This document shows, in pieces, positions 9,214-18,487 of a DNA stretch of 41,972 nt. The notes under the pieces were generated by a model. It saw only the letters and a program-made list of their open reading frames with translations. It was not told the origin of the DNA and made no database searches. The stretch spans positions 1-41,972 of the forward strand of contig JACNLL010000063.1 of the NCBI GenBank assembly GCA_014381545.1, written 5' to 3'. Every line of letters begins with the position of its first letter. Position 1 is the stretch's first letter. The DNA is from Candidatus Desulfaltia bathyphila (GTDB lineage Bacteria > Desulfobacterota > Desulfobacteria > Desulfobacterales > ETH-SRB1). A program made the position numbers and the translations under genes.

Positions 9214-9263
9214 AGATTCCCCGCAGCAAGCTGCGGGGAATGCACTCGCTTTTGCGGTTCAAC
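9212..9263. repeat. Dispersed palindromic repeat, copy A
   Basis: A perfect 12-bp stem lies at 9216-9227 and 9230-9241 (ATTCCCCGCAGC and its complement). It is followed by GCACTCGCTTTTGCGGTTCAAC. A second copy is at 41104-41154. The hairpin directly follows glyS and may end transcription, but it lacks an adjacent T-run, so repeat is the safer call. Confidence 0.75.
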
Positions 9264-9334
9264 CCGCGCTGTTTCCCTTTAGCCTTTTAAAAAGACTATG
9301 ACAGAACAACAAGACTTTGTTTTTACCCCGCCCT

Positions 9335-11614
9335 ATGGAGCTATTAAGCGAACTTAAAAAATATTTTGATCTCTCCTCGTTTCGCCACGGCCAGGAAGAA
9401 GTGGTTAGAGCAATGCTGGAAGGGAGAGATGCTCTTGTGGTCATGCCAACCGGAGGAGGAAAATCGCTTTGCTACCAGCTTCCTGCCTTAATCCGTGAGG
9501 GAACAGCCCTCGTTGTTTCTCCCCTTATTGCTTTAATGAAAGATCAGGTGGATGTTCTCCAAAAAAGAGGGATTGCCGCATCGTTCATCAACTCAACCAT
9601 TCCCTGGGCAAAGCAAAAACAGGTGCTTGAAAAACTTGAAGCAGGAGACTTAAAGCTTTTGTATGTTGCTCCTGAACGGTTTCGCCAGAAGGAATTTCTG
9701 CACACTCTTTCTGTTTCCAAAATCAGTTTTGTGGCAATAGATGAAGCACATTGTATTTCCCAGTGGGGGCACGATTTTCGTCCCGATTACCTGCGGTTAG
9801 GGGGAGTCCTGCAACGCATAGGACAATACCATATTCTTGCTGCTACTGCCACTGCTACCGAATCAGTTATATTAGATATCATCTCCTGTCTTCATATTAA
9901 GAATTGTCGACAGTTTGTAACAGGCTTTTATCGCAGCAACCTGCAATTGAAAGTAGTTCACTGCGCAAATAAAAAGGAGAAGGAAAACGCTCTTGTGTCC
10001 GCGCTTGCAAAAGAAAAACTTCCCGCGATTGTATATTGCGCCACGAGAAAAGCTGTGGATGAAGTGGCAACCCTGTTGAAAGATCAAGGACATCCTGTGT
10101 CAGGATACCATGCAGGCATGGACGATGAAACGCGAAATCGTGTGCAGGAACGATTCATGACAGGACACTCTGAAATAATTGTGGCAACTAATGCTTTTGG
10201 GATGGGAATTGATAAATTAAACATACGCCAGATCATTCACCATCAGTTTCCCGGCTCTATAGAATCGTATTATCAGGAGATAGGAAGAGCAGGAAGAGAT
10301 TGGGAAAAGTCAATATGCACGCTTCTTTTTTCCATGGGGGATAACTATATTCAGGAATTCTTTATTGATATGAACTATCCTTTGCCGGAAACAGTTCAGG
10401 ATGTTTTTGACTTTTTAAAGAGTACAGGGAAAGATTATCTGAGCGTTGGAAATAATGAAATTTCTGAAACAATCAGCTCTGCCCAGAGCGCCGGACAGAT
10501 AGGGATCGTCATAAAAATGCTGGAGCGGGCCGGTTTCCTGGAAAGGCTCTATTCCGGGAGACGACTCTGTTTTGTCGCTGCAGGCGCAGAAAAGCCAAGA
10601 GGGCCTGTTCAAAAAAAGATATTTGACGTTGTTGTAAAAATTGCAGGATCTAAAGGAAGAAAAGTTTCAATTAACTTTCTGACAAAAACCGCCGGTCTTG
10701 AAAAACCAGCGCTTCTTAGAGGTCTTAGGCTGCTTTCAGCAGACGGATTGATCACATATATACCACCGGCCGCGGGTCGTGACCTCAAGATAGTGCGTCC
10801 CCAGGCGACCTTCGAGGAGTTGAAAATAGACTTTGAACTCCTCGAGAAAAGAAAACTAAATGATCTTGAAAAACTCAAAGAGGTGGTGGCTTACGGGTAT
10901 TTTGGAGGGTGCAGATGGGATTTTCTTCTCTCCTATTTCGGGGACGACAGCGCAACAGACCAGTGTGGCTCCTGCGACAACTGCATTCAAAAAAAGCTAA
11001 AAAGAACAGATGCGACCAAAAAAGAGGAGGAAACAACAATCCTTAAAATATTGAGCTGCGTGGCGCGTATGCAGGGCAGGTTTGGCCGGACACGTGTTGC
11101 CCAGGTCCTTACCGGCGGCTCAAGAAAATGGATAACCTCGCAGGGAATGAATCGACTTTCCACATATGGCTTGCTGTCTGATTTTACCCAGGAAGAGGTT
11201 CTTGATCTTGTTGATCAGTTAGATCGGCAGGGATGTTTTGTCCGCAAAGGAGATCATCTTTATCCGACTATAGGCCTCAGTAAAAAAGGGATCATGGTGA
11301 TGAAAAAAGAGGAGGAAGCGTTTGTGAATCTGCCGGAAATCAAGAAACCGGTCAGAACTATAGCAGAGGTAGCCACAGATTTTTCTCCGGAGCTCTATGA
11401 ACTGTTGCGTCAAAAAAGAGAAGAATTCGGGACGGCAGAAGGAATCCCTTTGTTTCTGGTAGCCTCAAACCGGACTCTGAAAGAGATGGCGGCATCAGCG
11501 CCAAAAAGCATGACTGAACTTCTCCAGGTGCACGGAATCGGGCCGGCTAAAATAGAAAAATACGGACAGGATTTTTTAGATGTCATTTTAAAATGTTGTG
11601 ATACAGTAAACTGA
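9335..11614 (+). CDS. recQ: ATP-dependent DNA helicase RecQ
   Basis: RecQ is a 3'-5' superfamily 2 helicase acting in recombination and fork repair. From the ATG at 9335 (759 residues) the order is: Walker A 'MPTGGGKSLCYQLP' (Lys43), the DEAH box in 'AIDEAHCISQWGHDFRPDY', the C-terminal helicase lobe with 'NAFGMGIDKLNIRQIIH' and 'YYQEIGRAGRD', a zinc-binding region ('GGCRWDFLLSYFGDD', then CGSCDNC), an RQC winged helix, and a C-terminal HRDC domain ('LYELLRQKREEF'...'VHGIGPAKIEKYG'). A TTG 18 bases upstream is in frame but less likely. No clear Shine-Dalgarno is seen. Confidence 0.94.
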   Translation: MELLSELKKYFDLSSFRHGQEEVVRAMLEGRDALVVMPTGGGKSLCYQLPALIREGTALVVSPLIALMKDQVDVLQKRGIAASFINSTIPWAKQKQVLEKLEAGDLKLLYVAPERFRQKEFLHTLSVSKISFVAIDEAHCISQWGHDFRPDYLRLGGVLQRIGQYHILAATATATESVILDIISCLHIKNCRQFVTGFYRSNLQLKVVHCANKKEKENALVSALAKEKLPAIVYCATRKAVDEVATLLKDQGHPVSGYHAGMDDETRNRVQERFMTGHSEIIVATNAFGMGIDKLNIRQIIHHQFPGSIESYYQEIGRAGRDWEKSICTLLFSMGDNYIQEFFIDMNYPLPETVQDVFDFLKSTGKDYLSVGNNEISETISSAQSAGQIGIVIKMLERAGFLERLYSGRRLCFVAAGAEKPRGPVQKKIFDVVVKIAGSKGRKVSINFLTKTAGLEKPALLRGLRLLSADGLITYIPPAAGRDLKIVRPQATFEELKIDFELLEKRKLNDLEKLKEVVAYGYFGGCRWDFLLSYFGDDSATDQCGSCDNCIQKKLKRTDATKKEEETTILKILSCVARMQGRFGRTRVAQVLTGGSRKWITSQGMNRLSTYGLLSDFTQEEVLDLVDQLDRQGCFVRKGDHLYPTIGLSKKGIMVMKKEEEAFVNLPEIKKPVRTIAEVATDFSPELYELLRQKREEFGTAEGIPLFLVASNRTLKEMAASAPKSMTELLQVHGIGPAKIEKYGQDFLDVILKCCDTVN

Positions 11615-11623
11615 ATTAAAAAG

Positions 11624-11746
11624 TAACCGTTCACGGTTTACAGTTATCGGTTCACGGTTGAAATCAATATCCAAAATGCTTCAATCGTTGCATAGTTCAT
11701 TGAAAAAACTGTGAACTGTGAACCGACAACCGTAAACGGTTACCGT
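11624..11746. repeat. MITE-like inverted repeat with CCGTTCACGG ends, copy 1
   Basis: The left end GTAACCGTTCACGGTTTAC pairs with the right end (complement of ACCGTAAACGGTTAC), and an internal 'TTCATTGAAAAAA.TGTGAACTGT' block is shared with copy 2 at 21466-21570. It fills the spacer between recQ and the next gene and ends about 18 bases before that gene's start. Confidence 0.75.
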
Positions 11747-11764
11747 TTATTAAAGGAGAATATT

Positions 11765-12019
11765 ATGGCTTTTGACCCGGAAAAGGATAAGGTCCTTAAA
11801 AAGTGGAGATGTGAAGAAACAGGGCTTCTTGTTTCTATCAACCAGTATGCTAATGGCCAGCCGAAACTTCAGATAGGCCCGAGAATACTGAAAAAACAGG
11901 ATGGTTCGGACAGGGTGCCTGTAAAGGCCGGGCGTCTTACTATTGAAGATTTGCTGTGGTTTTATGAAATTATTGATGAAGTAAAAGATGAACTTACGCG
12001 GCTGGTACAGCCGGAATGA
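11765..12019 (+). CDS. Small conserved protein of unknown function
   Basis: The frame is open further upstream through the repeat, but ATG 11765 has a strong site (AAAGGAG, 7-8 bases away) and gives an 84-residue soluble protein. It starts 'MAFDPEKDKVLKKWRCEETG', has an apparent beta-rich middle ('LLVSINQYANGQPKLQIGPR'), and ends with an acidic helix ('TIEDLLWFYEIIDEVKDEL'). The strand-then-helix pattern faintly recalls PC4-type single-strand DNA-binding proteins, but I do not see enough to assign that. It sits between recQ and a nucleoside phosphorylase gene, so a DNA-related role is possible but unproven. Confidence 0.72.
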   Translation: MAFDPEKDKVLKKWRCEETGLLVSINQYANGQPKLQIGPRILKKQDGSDRVPVKAGRLTIEDLLWFYEIIDEVKDELTRLVQPE

Positions 12020-12042
12020 TTGCTTTGGATTGAGTGATATAT

Positions 12043-12786
12043 ATGCCCATGAGCAAAGATGGCGCAATTGTTAGGCCTGTAAGAGGAAAAAATTCTCCGC
12101 AACTTGGTGATTATGCCGTGATGGCAGCCAGTGAATCTGATTTGCATATGCTTTGCAGCCAGATGAATTTGCAGAAAAATCGTTTCATAAAGCTGTTTAT
12201 GAGCAGGTTATATGTCGACGACAGGCAGGAAAATTTTACACTTGTGGGTCCGTTTATCGGAGCTCCATATGCGGCAATGATTCTTGAAACATTAATTGTC
12301 TGGGGCGCGCGAAAAATTTTGTTTTTTGGTTGGTGCGGAGCGGTTTCCCCTGATGTCAAGATAGGAGATATTATTATTCCAACAGGCGCTATTATTGATG
12401 AAGGAACATCAAGGCACTACGGAAAGGATAACGGAAGTTTGGTGCGACCGTCCGATTACATTTCCGGAAGCATCAAGGAGGCCTTAAGGGAAAACGGGCT
12501 TTCTTTTTATGAAGGTCTTATCTGGTCCACCGACGCTGTTTACAGGGAGACCTGCGAAAGGGTTAAGTATTATCAAAACAAGGATGTATTGGCGGTTGAC
12601 ATGGAGCTATCCGCTCTTTTTACTGCGGGAAGCTTTCGGGAAGTTGAAGTCGGAGGGGTTCTTGTTGTTTCCGATGAAATATCAACAGGTAAACATGTAG
12701 CCGGCTTTAGCAAACAATGCTTTAAAAAAAGCCGTGGGGATGTATGCGAAGCAATAAGCAGCATCTGCCTTAAGAAAACAATATAA
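12043..12786 (+). CDS. Nucleoside phosphorylase family protein
   Basis: This is a PNP/UDP phosphorylase-family enzyme that splits a nucleoside into base and (phospho)ribose. The phosphate-side glycine region is 'LVGPFIGAPYAAMILETL' (about 67-85), followed by the core strand 'GARKILFFGWCGAVSPDVK' and the ribose-binding motif 'AVDMELSALFTAG' with its conserved Met-Glu. At about 247 residues it fits the uridine phosphorylase/MTAP-like branch, and the base specificity cannot be told. Starts at GTG 12034, ATG 12043 and ATG 12049 are all in frame. I chose 12043 because GAG lies eight bases before it. It is encoded 23 bases after the small upstream gene. Confidence 0.85.
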   Translation: MPMSKDGAIVRPVRGKNSPQLGDYAVMAASESDLHMLCSQMNLQKNRFIKLFMSRLYVDDRQENFTLVGPFIGAPYAAMILETLIVWGARKILFFGWCGAVSPDVKIGDIIIPTGAIIDEGTSRHYGKDNGSLVRPSDYISGSIKEALRENGLSFYEGLIWSTDAVYRETCERVKYYQNKDVLAVDMELSALFTAGSFREVEVGGVLVVSDEISTGKHVAGFSKQCFKKSRGDVCEAISSICLKKTI

Positions 12787-12813
12787 GTCTTACAGCTAAA
12801 GCCAATAAAATAA

Positions 12814-14832
<2,019 letters not shown>

Positions 14833-14854
14833 GGTTATATATCCCTTTGGGAGG

Positions 14855-15724
14855 TTAAAGGGCTCGCATATACTCGGGTTTCAAAGCTATTTTGCCTGCC
14901 AGCGCTATATCGATTAATTTAATCGTTGATGTTTTTTCTTTTGGCAGTCTGGCCTTTATTGGTAGATAGTTGGAAGCGTGATTTGCATAGAAAAGGCCCT
15001 TGGAAAGGTTCGTAGCAACGATCATGGCTTTAAGTTCTTCCAGCATTTCAACAGATTCAAGCAACGTAAACTCGCCGGACATATAATCCTGATATAGTGG
15101 TGTGCCGGGGATAAGCATAAGGCTGAGAGCTCCGATATATTCTGGGTCTATAGCTGAAAGCACACGTCCGGTTTCCTCGGCATGTATTTTGGAACGTCTT
15201 TTACCGGCAATCCCTAACAACACTGTAATGGAAAGTTTGATTCCAGATGCCCGGGCCTTTCTGCCCATCTGGATCATATCGCCGGCTGTTGCGCCTTTGT
15301 TGATTTTTTTTAAGGTAACGTCGTCGCCGGTTTCAACACCCATGTAAATGATGCCTAAACCGTGGTCTTTCAGCGCCTTGAGTTCATCAAAGGTCTTTGT
15401 TTTCAGGCTCTTGACATTAGCATATAGCCCCACCCGGGTTACCCATGGGAGCTGCTTTTCAATTTTTATTAAAATCTTCAGGAGTCTTTTTTGGGGAATA
15501 ATCAATGCATCTCCATCGCAGATAAACACGCGCCGCTGGCGTTTGCAATACTGTGCGGCAAATGCGATATCCTCCATAATGACGGAATCCGGCTTTATTT
15601 TAAAGCGCTCGCCTTTATATGTGCCGCAGAATGTGCACTTGTTGCGTGAGCACCCGACAGTAACCTGCAACAGAATACTGTTAGCCTCGCTTGGAGGACG
15701 AATTATGTTACCTTCATAGTGCAT
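14855..15724 (-). CDS. Radical SAM enzyme of unknown substrate
   Basis: The 289-residue protein has a [4Fe-4S] cluster motif CSRNKCTFC (Cys-x4-Cys-x2-Cys spacing, seen in the 'GCSxNKCxFC' group of radical SAM proteins). Also visible are 'FICDGDAL' (the second strand region), 'YMGVETGDD', and 'SITVLLGIAG', which fit the SAM barrel. It is short, with no B12-binding or auxiliary cluster domain. Proteins of this group are often annotated as Elp3/MiaB/NifB-like, but the reaction is unknown. The ATG has AAAGGATTG upstream. The gene stands alone, with a decayed transposase remnant behind it. Confidence 0.85.
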   Translation of the reverse strand: MHYEGNIIRPPSEANSILLQVTVGCSRNKCTFCGTYKGERFKIKPDSVIMEDIAFAAQYCKRQRRVFICDGDALIIPQKRLLKILIKIEKQLPWVTRVGLYANVKSLKTKTFDELKALKDHGLGIIYMGVETGDDVTLKKINKGATAGDMIQMGRKARASGIKLSITVLLGIAGKRRSKIHAEETGRVLSAIDPEYIGALSLMLIPGTPLYQDYMSGEFTLLESVEMLEELKAMIVATNLSKGLFYANHASNYLPIKARLPKEKTSTIKLIDIALAGKIALKPEYMRAL

Positions 15725-15789
15725 AAAATCTTTATCAATCCTTTTGCCTCGGACTACCGGTTTGCTGATCGCTGTTACTGATATATTCA

Positions 15790-15895
15790 GCCGTTAATCC
15801 ATCTGGCAATAATATGATGTAGGGCTCTCGGAGCCTGCCCGCCATCGCGAGCTCAGGCGAGGCGGGCGGGCATCTATTCGTGATTTTCTCGGCAT
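15790..15895 (-). pseudogene. Decayed N-terminal remnant of REP-associated (Y1) transposase
   Basis: On the minus strand the segment from 15895 reads MPRKSRIDA, the usual start of REP-associated tyrosine transposases. A GC-rich inverted repeat (15833-15871) then intrudes. After it, one frame resumes as ALHHIIARWING (15825-15790), which matches the next part of the same family (consensus 'PGALHHII.RG'). The rest of the gene, including the catalytic Tyr and the HUH pair in context, is gone. Confidence 0.65.
15833..15871. repeat. GC-rich inverted repeat inserted in transposase remnant
   Basis: GCCTGCCCGCC at the left pairs with GGCGGGCGGGC at the right, around ATCGCGAGCTCAGGCGA. It interrupts the reading frame of the transposase remnant exactly between RIDA and ALHH. 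Confidence 0.55.
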
Positions 15896-15962
15896 GCAAT
15901 TCGAACAAATCCCCAAGTCCCGCACTTATGGTCTTCAACTTGCTTTCAAAGGTAAAAGTATT

Positions 15963-18044
15963 TTACCTAGTCCTGGTCACCGGTATTTTTAGCCTATCAC
16001 CTGCACTGACTTCGGAAGGAAGCAAGACAGGGGTTTGGTCTCTGTTAAGCTCTAATGAGGCCTTCTCTGATACATTTGTCCTAACATAGCGATAAAGTTC
16101 TCCAAGTTCTACCACATCGTTCCTGTTTATATCCGCCTCTCCCCTTATTCCCCTTAAGAGGTAGTATGTGAATAGTCCGTGTTGAACCTTATCATAATCA
16201 GAACTTATTTGATTCCCTGTCGATCCTGCAATGACCGTGATCTTGCCACCGGACAGCACTGGATTCTCGATGGATATAGTAATCGGTCTTGCTCCCTCAC
16301 GCGTAATACTTCTGCCTTTTGCACCTGAAAAACAACTATCAAGCATGACGATCACGTCTTTTGCGGGAAGTTTATTAAGCGATTCATACATCTTCTTTAG
16401 CGGATAGAGCTTAGACGGAAAATCGGGATGTCCTTCATAAGGGACAATGTAGGCTTCTCTACCTTGCGGATCCGGAGTGCCATGACCTGCATAATAAATA
16501 AAGACGGTTGAATCTTGATTTACCCGTCTCGGAAGCCAGTCTTCTGAGTAGGCCTCAATGTCGCTCTTTGTTGCTGTGTCATCTGTCAATAATTTGATGT
16601 TGGATCGGGGAATACCACCCAATTTCTCAAGGTATTTCGCTATGATTTCGGCATCTCTTGCAGCGTATTTAACGGTAGGAATAAGCTTTTCCCGGTAATC
16701 ACTGATACCGATTATAAGGGCCACATTATTTTTGTTCTCAAAACCCTTTACCTTTTTTGGGATGTCATCCACATTTACTTCGGAGATGATCTCTACTATT
16801 TCTTTCACCTCCACCGGCCTCATGGCTATCCTCAAAACCTTTATCTCAAGAGACGAGAACCCCTTGCTTTCTTTTATCTCTATTTTAAGCCTTGCTGTTA
16901 CTGATGGAATATTGGCCGGCAAAACAGCCTTGAATGTTGCTGTTTTCTTTTCTCCCGCCTTAATGTCTCCAAGGAATCTATCTTCACCGAGGCAGTTGAT
17001 AAGGCTCTGATTGCCTGACAGAGCAACCTGAACATCTCTTGCTGCAGCTTCACCCCTGTTTTCGACTTTTACCTTTAAGATAACCTCTTCGCCGCCGTCA
17101 AGAACCCGGTTGTTATTTCGGTCTTTCAGTTGCGTGGTAAAAACAAGGTATGGAAGCTCCGATATGATTTCAACTGTCTCTTTTACCTCTGACGGCCTCA
17201 TGGCAACCTTTATTTTTTTTCTTTCATGAGTAGCGCCGGTCATTTCTTTGATCTCTATTCTTAGTTCCACTGTTTCCCTGACAATAACTGAAGGGAGTAC
17301 GGCCTTGAATGTTGCTGTTTTCTTTTCTCCTGCCTTGATGTCTCCGAGAAATCTATCTTCACCCAGGCAGTTGATAAGGCTCTGATTGCCTGACAGGGCA
17401 ACCTGAACATCTTTTGCCGCACCTTCACCCCTGTTTTCGACTTCCACCTTTAAGGTGATTTCTTCGCCGCTATCGAGTACCTGGTTGCCGGATGCATCCC
17501 TTAAAAGGACATGGGCTGAAAGGATTGGCGGCAACAGCGGTTTTTCGGGTTCCACAACAACAGGCGCAGGTTTGATCTTTTCCTCTCTAGGGGCTATTTG
17601 TGGCTCTTCAGCAGGTATTGTAATTTCCGGAGGGGACAGCGGTTTTTCCGGTTCCACAACGACTGGAGCGGGTTTGATCCTTTCTTTTGTTTGCGCAACA
17701 GCAACTTTTTCAGGGGGTTTTGAAGTTACCGGCAGCGGCAGCGGTTTTTTGGGCTTTTCTGGGAATTTTGCAAGGAGATAACCTTTACCGCCCCCCCCGC
17801 ACAATGGCCCACCTCCGCTAATTGCATAATAGGCCCCTATGACATTATTATCCAGGTCTATATAATCGATCAGCCATTCGGTCTTCCAAACTGATGTGCC
17901 TACAATCATCCAGGTTCCAAAGGTCTTGTAAGATAGTTCGATCCTGTTAGGGGCTTTTATGGATAACACACCGTTAGCTTTGGCGTTAATGACCGGAATT
18001 CCAAGATAGGTCTCTTTATCCAATATTTTGAATTTTATTTCCAA
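15963..18044 (-). CDS. Caspase-fold (peptidase C14) protein with CARDB-like repeats
   Basis: The C-terminal ~250 residues are a metacaspase/paracaspase-type peptidase: 'NNVALIIGISDYRE', catalytic His521 in 'YYAGHGTPD' and catalytic Cys571 in 'MLDSCFSGA', both intact (numbering from the TTG at 18044). Upstream are two near-identical CARDB-like beta domains ('LKVEVENRGEGAAKDVQVAL' and its twin, DNA period 375 bp), a Pro/Glu/Lys linker with a repeated 'KPAPVVVEPEKPL', and an N-terminal beta domain of about 115 residues. Extracytoplasmic location is likely from CARDB domains and lipoprotein neighbours. The start is doubtful: no ATG or GTG is in frame, TTG 18044 has no ribosome site, and the frame stays open upstream to about 18155, where it meets the A9 slippery tract of the preceding gene. 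It ends a three-gene set with a lipoprotein and a DUF4384 protein. Confidence 0.85.
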   Translation of the reverse strand: MEIKFKILDKETYLGIPVINAKANGVLSIKAPNRIELSYKTFGTWMIVGTSVWKTEWLIDYIDLDNNVIGAYYAISGGGPLCGGGGKGYLLAKFPEKPKKPLPLPVTSKPPEKVAVAQTKERIKPAPVVVEPEKPLSPPEITIPAEEPQIAPREEKIKPAPVVVEPEKPLLPPILSAHVLLRDASGNQVLDSGEEITLKVEVENRGEGAAKDVQVALSGNQSLINCLGEDRFLGDIKAGEKKTATFKAVLPSVIVRETVELRIEIKEMTGATHERKKIKVAMRPSEVKETVEIISELPYLVFTTQLKDRNNNRVLDGGEEVILKVKVENRGEAAARDVQVALSGNQSLINCLGEDRFLGDIKAGEKKTATFKAVLPANIPSVTARLKIEIKESKGFSSLEIKVLRIAMRPVEVKEIVEIISEVNVDDIPKKVKGFENKNNVALIIGISDYREKLIPTVKYAARDAEIIAKYLEKLGGIPRSNIKLLTDDTATKSDIEAYSEDWLPRRVNQDSTVFIYYAGHGTPDPQGREAYIVPYEGHPDFPSKLYPLKKMYESLNKLPAKDVIVMLDSCFSGAKGRSITREGARPITISIENPVLSGGKITVIAGSTGNQISSDYDKVQHGLFTYYLLRGIRGEADINRNDVVELGELYRYVRTNVSEKASLELNRDQTPVLLPSEVSAGDRLKIPVTRTR
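16927..17469. repeat. Intragenic duplication, two 168-bp copies 375 bp apart
   Basis: 16927-17094 and 17302-17469 are highly similar at DNA level, starting GCCTTGAATGTTGCTG and ending CTTCGCCG. The period of 375 bp is exactly 125 codons, so the reading frame is kept. The two copies encode the conserved half of each CARDB-like domain in the caspase-fold protein. Confidence 0.85.
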
Positions 18045-18133
18045 GTTTTCGCGATCAATATATAATACATCGGTAAACTTAACAGATTTCCGCTTTGCAA
18101 ATGCCGGTATGGGACCTCCTTGAACAAAACAGC

Positions 18134-18388
18134 TTATCCCTTTTTTTTTGGGGTTCTATTCTTTGGATCGGACTTGAATAATTCAATGTCCATATTTTCG
18201 TTTCTTTTCAGCAAATCAAAGATTTTTGACAACAGTCTTTCCTGTGAGTCACGGTCCATTATCGGGGTATACTGCTGATTTTCACGTAATGTTATGTCTT
18301 CCACGATTATATTCTTAATGGAGCAACCCATTATTAGGAAAACAATGAAAATAAAGATGATAAGTTTGCTCATCTTTTTTCTTACCAT
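18134..18388 (-). CDS. Small lipoprotein ending in a slippery A-AAA-AAG site
   Basis: From ATG 18388 (AGGAGG five bases upstream) this is an 84-residue lipoprotein: 'MVRKKMSKLIIFIFIVFLIM' then a GC lipobox with Cys at residue 22, followed by a short charged helical region. It ends ...NRTPKKKG-stop. The last codons are cca-aaa-aaa-aag-gga-taa, so the in-frame heptamer A-AAA-AAG sits two codons before the stop. A -1 slip there enters the open frame leading into the caspase-fold protein. As a stand-alone protein its function is unknown. It lies between the DUF4384 gene and the caspase gene on the same strand. Confidence 0.7.
   Translation of the reverse strand: MVRKKMSKLIIFIFIVFLIMGCSIKNIIVEDITLRENQQYTPIMDRDSQERLLSKIFDLLKRNENMDIELFKSDPKNRTPKKKG
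18141..18149 (-). promoter_or_regulatory. Candidate -1 frameshift site (A9 tract)
   Basis: Nine A residues followed by G on the minus strand, read in frame as aaA-AAA-AAG. This is the heptamer used for -1 frameshifting in E. coli dnaX and in several IS elements. A -1 shift would yield ...TPKKKGISCFVQGG... and continue into the caspase-fold ORF. I see no upstream Shine-Dalgarno stimulator or strong downstream hairpin; AAGGAGGT lies downstream at about 18114-18121. Confidence 0.4.
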
Positions 18389-18487
18389 ATCTTCCTCCTG
18401 GTATCTCACTGTCTGTTTCTGTGCGTTCCTTGCGAAAGCTTTACCTGATGAAGACAGTACCCGCGTTTGCGGCAATGCCTGAATGTT

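Noticed and set aside
9298-9334. Upstream ATG at 9298 as the recQ start
   Set aside because: It is not in frame with the helicase; ATG 9335 matches the family N-terminus.
15735-15938. 67-codon minus-strand ORF upstream of the radical SAM gene
   Set aside because: Its frame runs across the transposase remnant and the GC-rich palindrome, so the translation is not meaningful.
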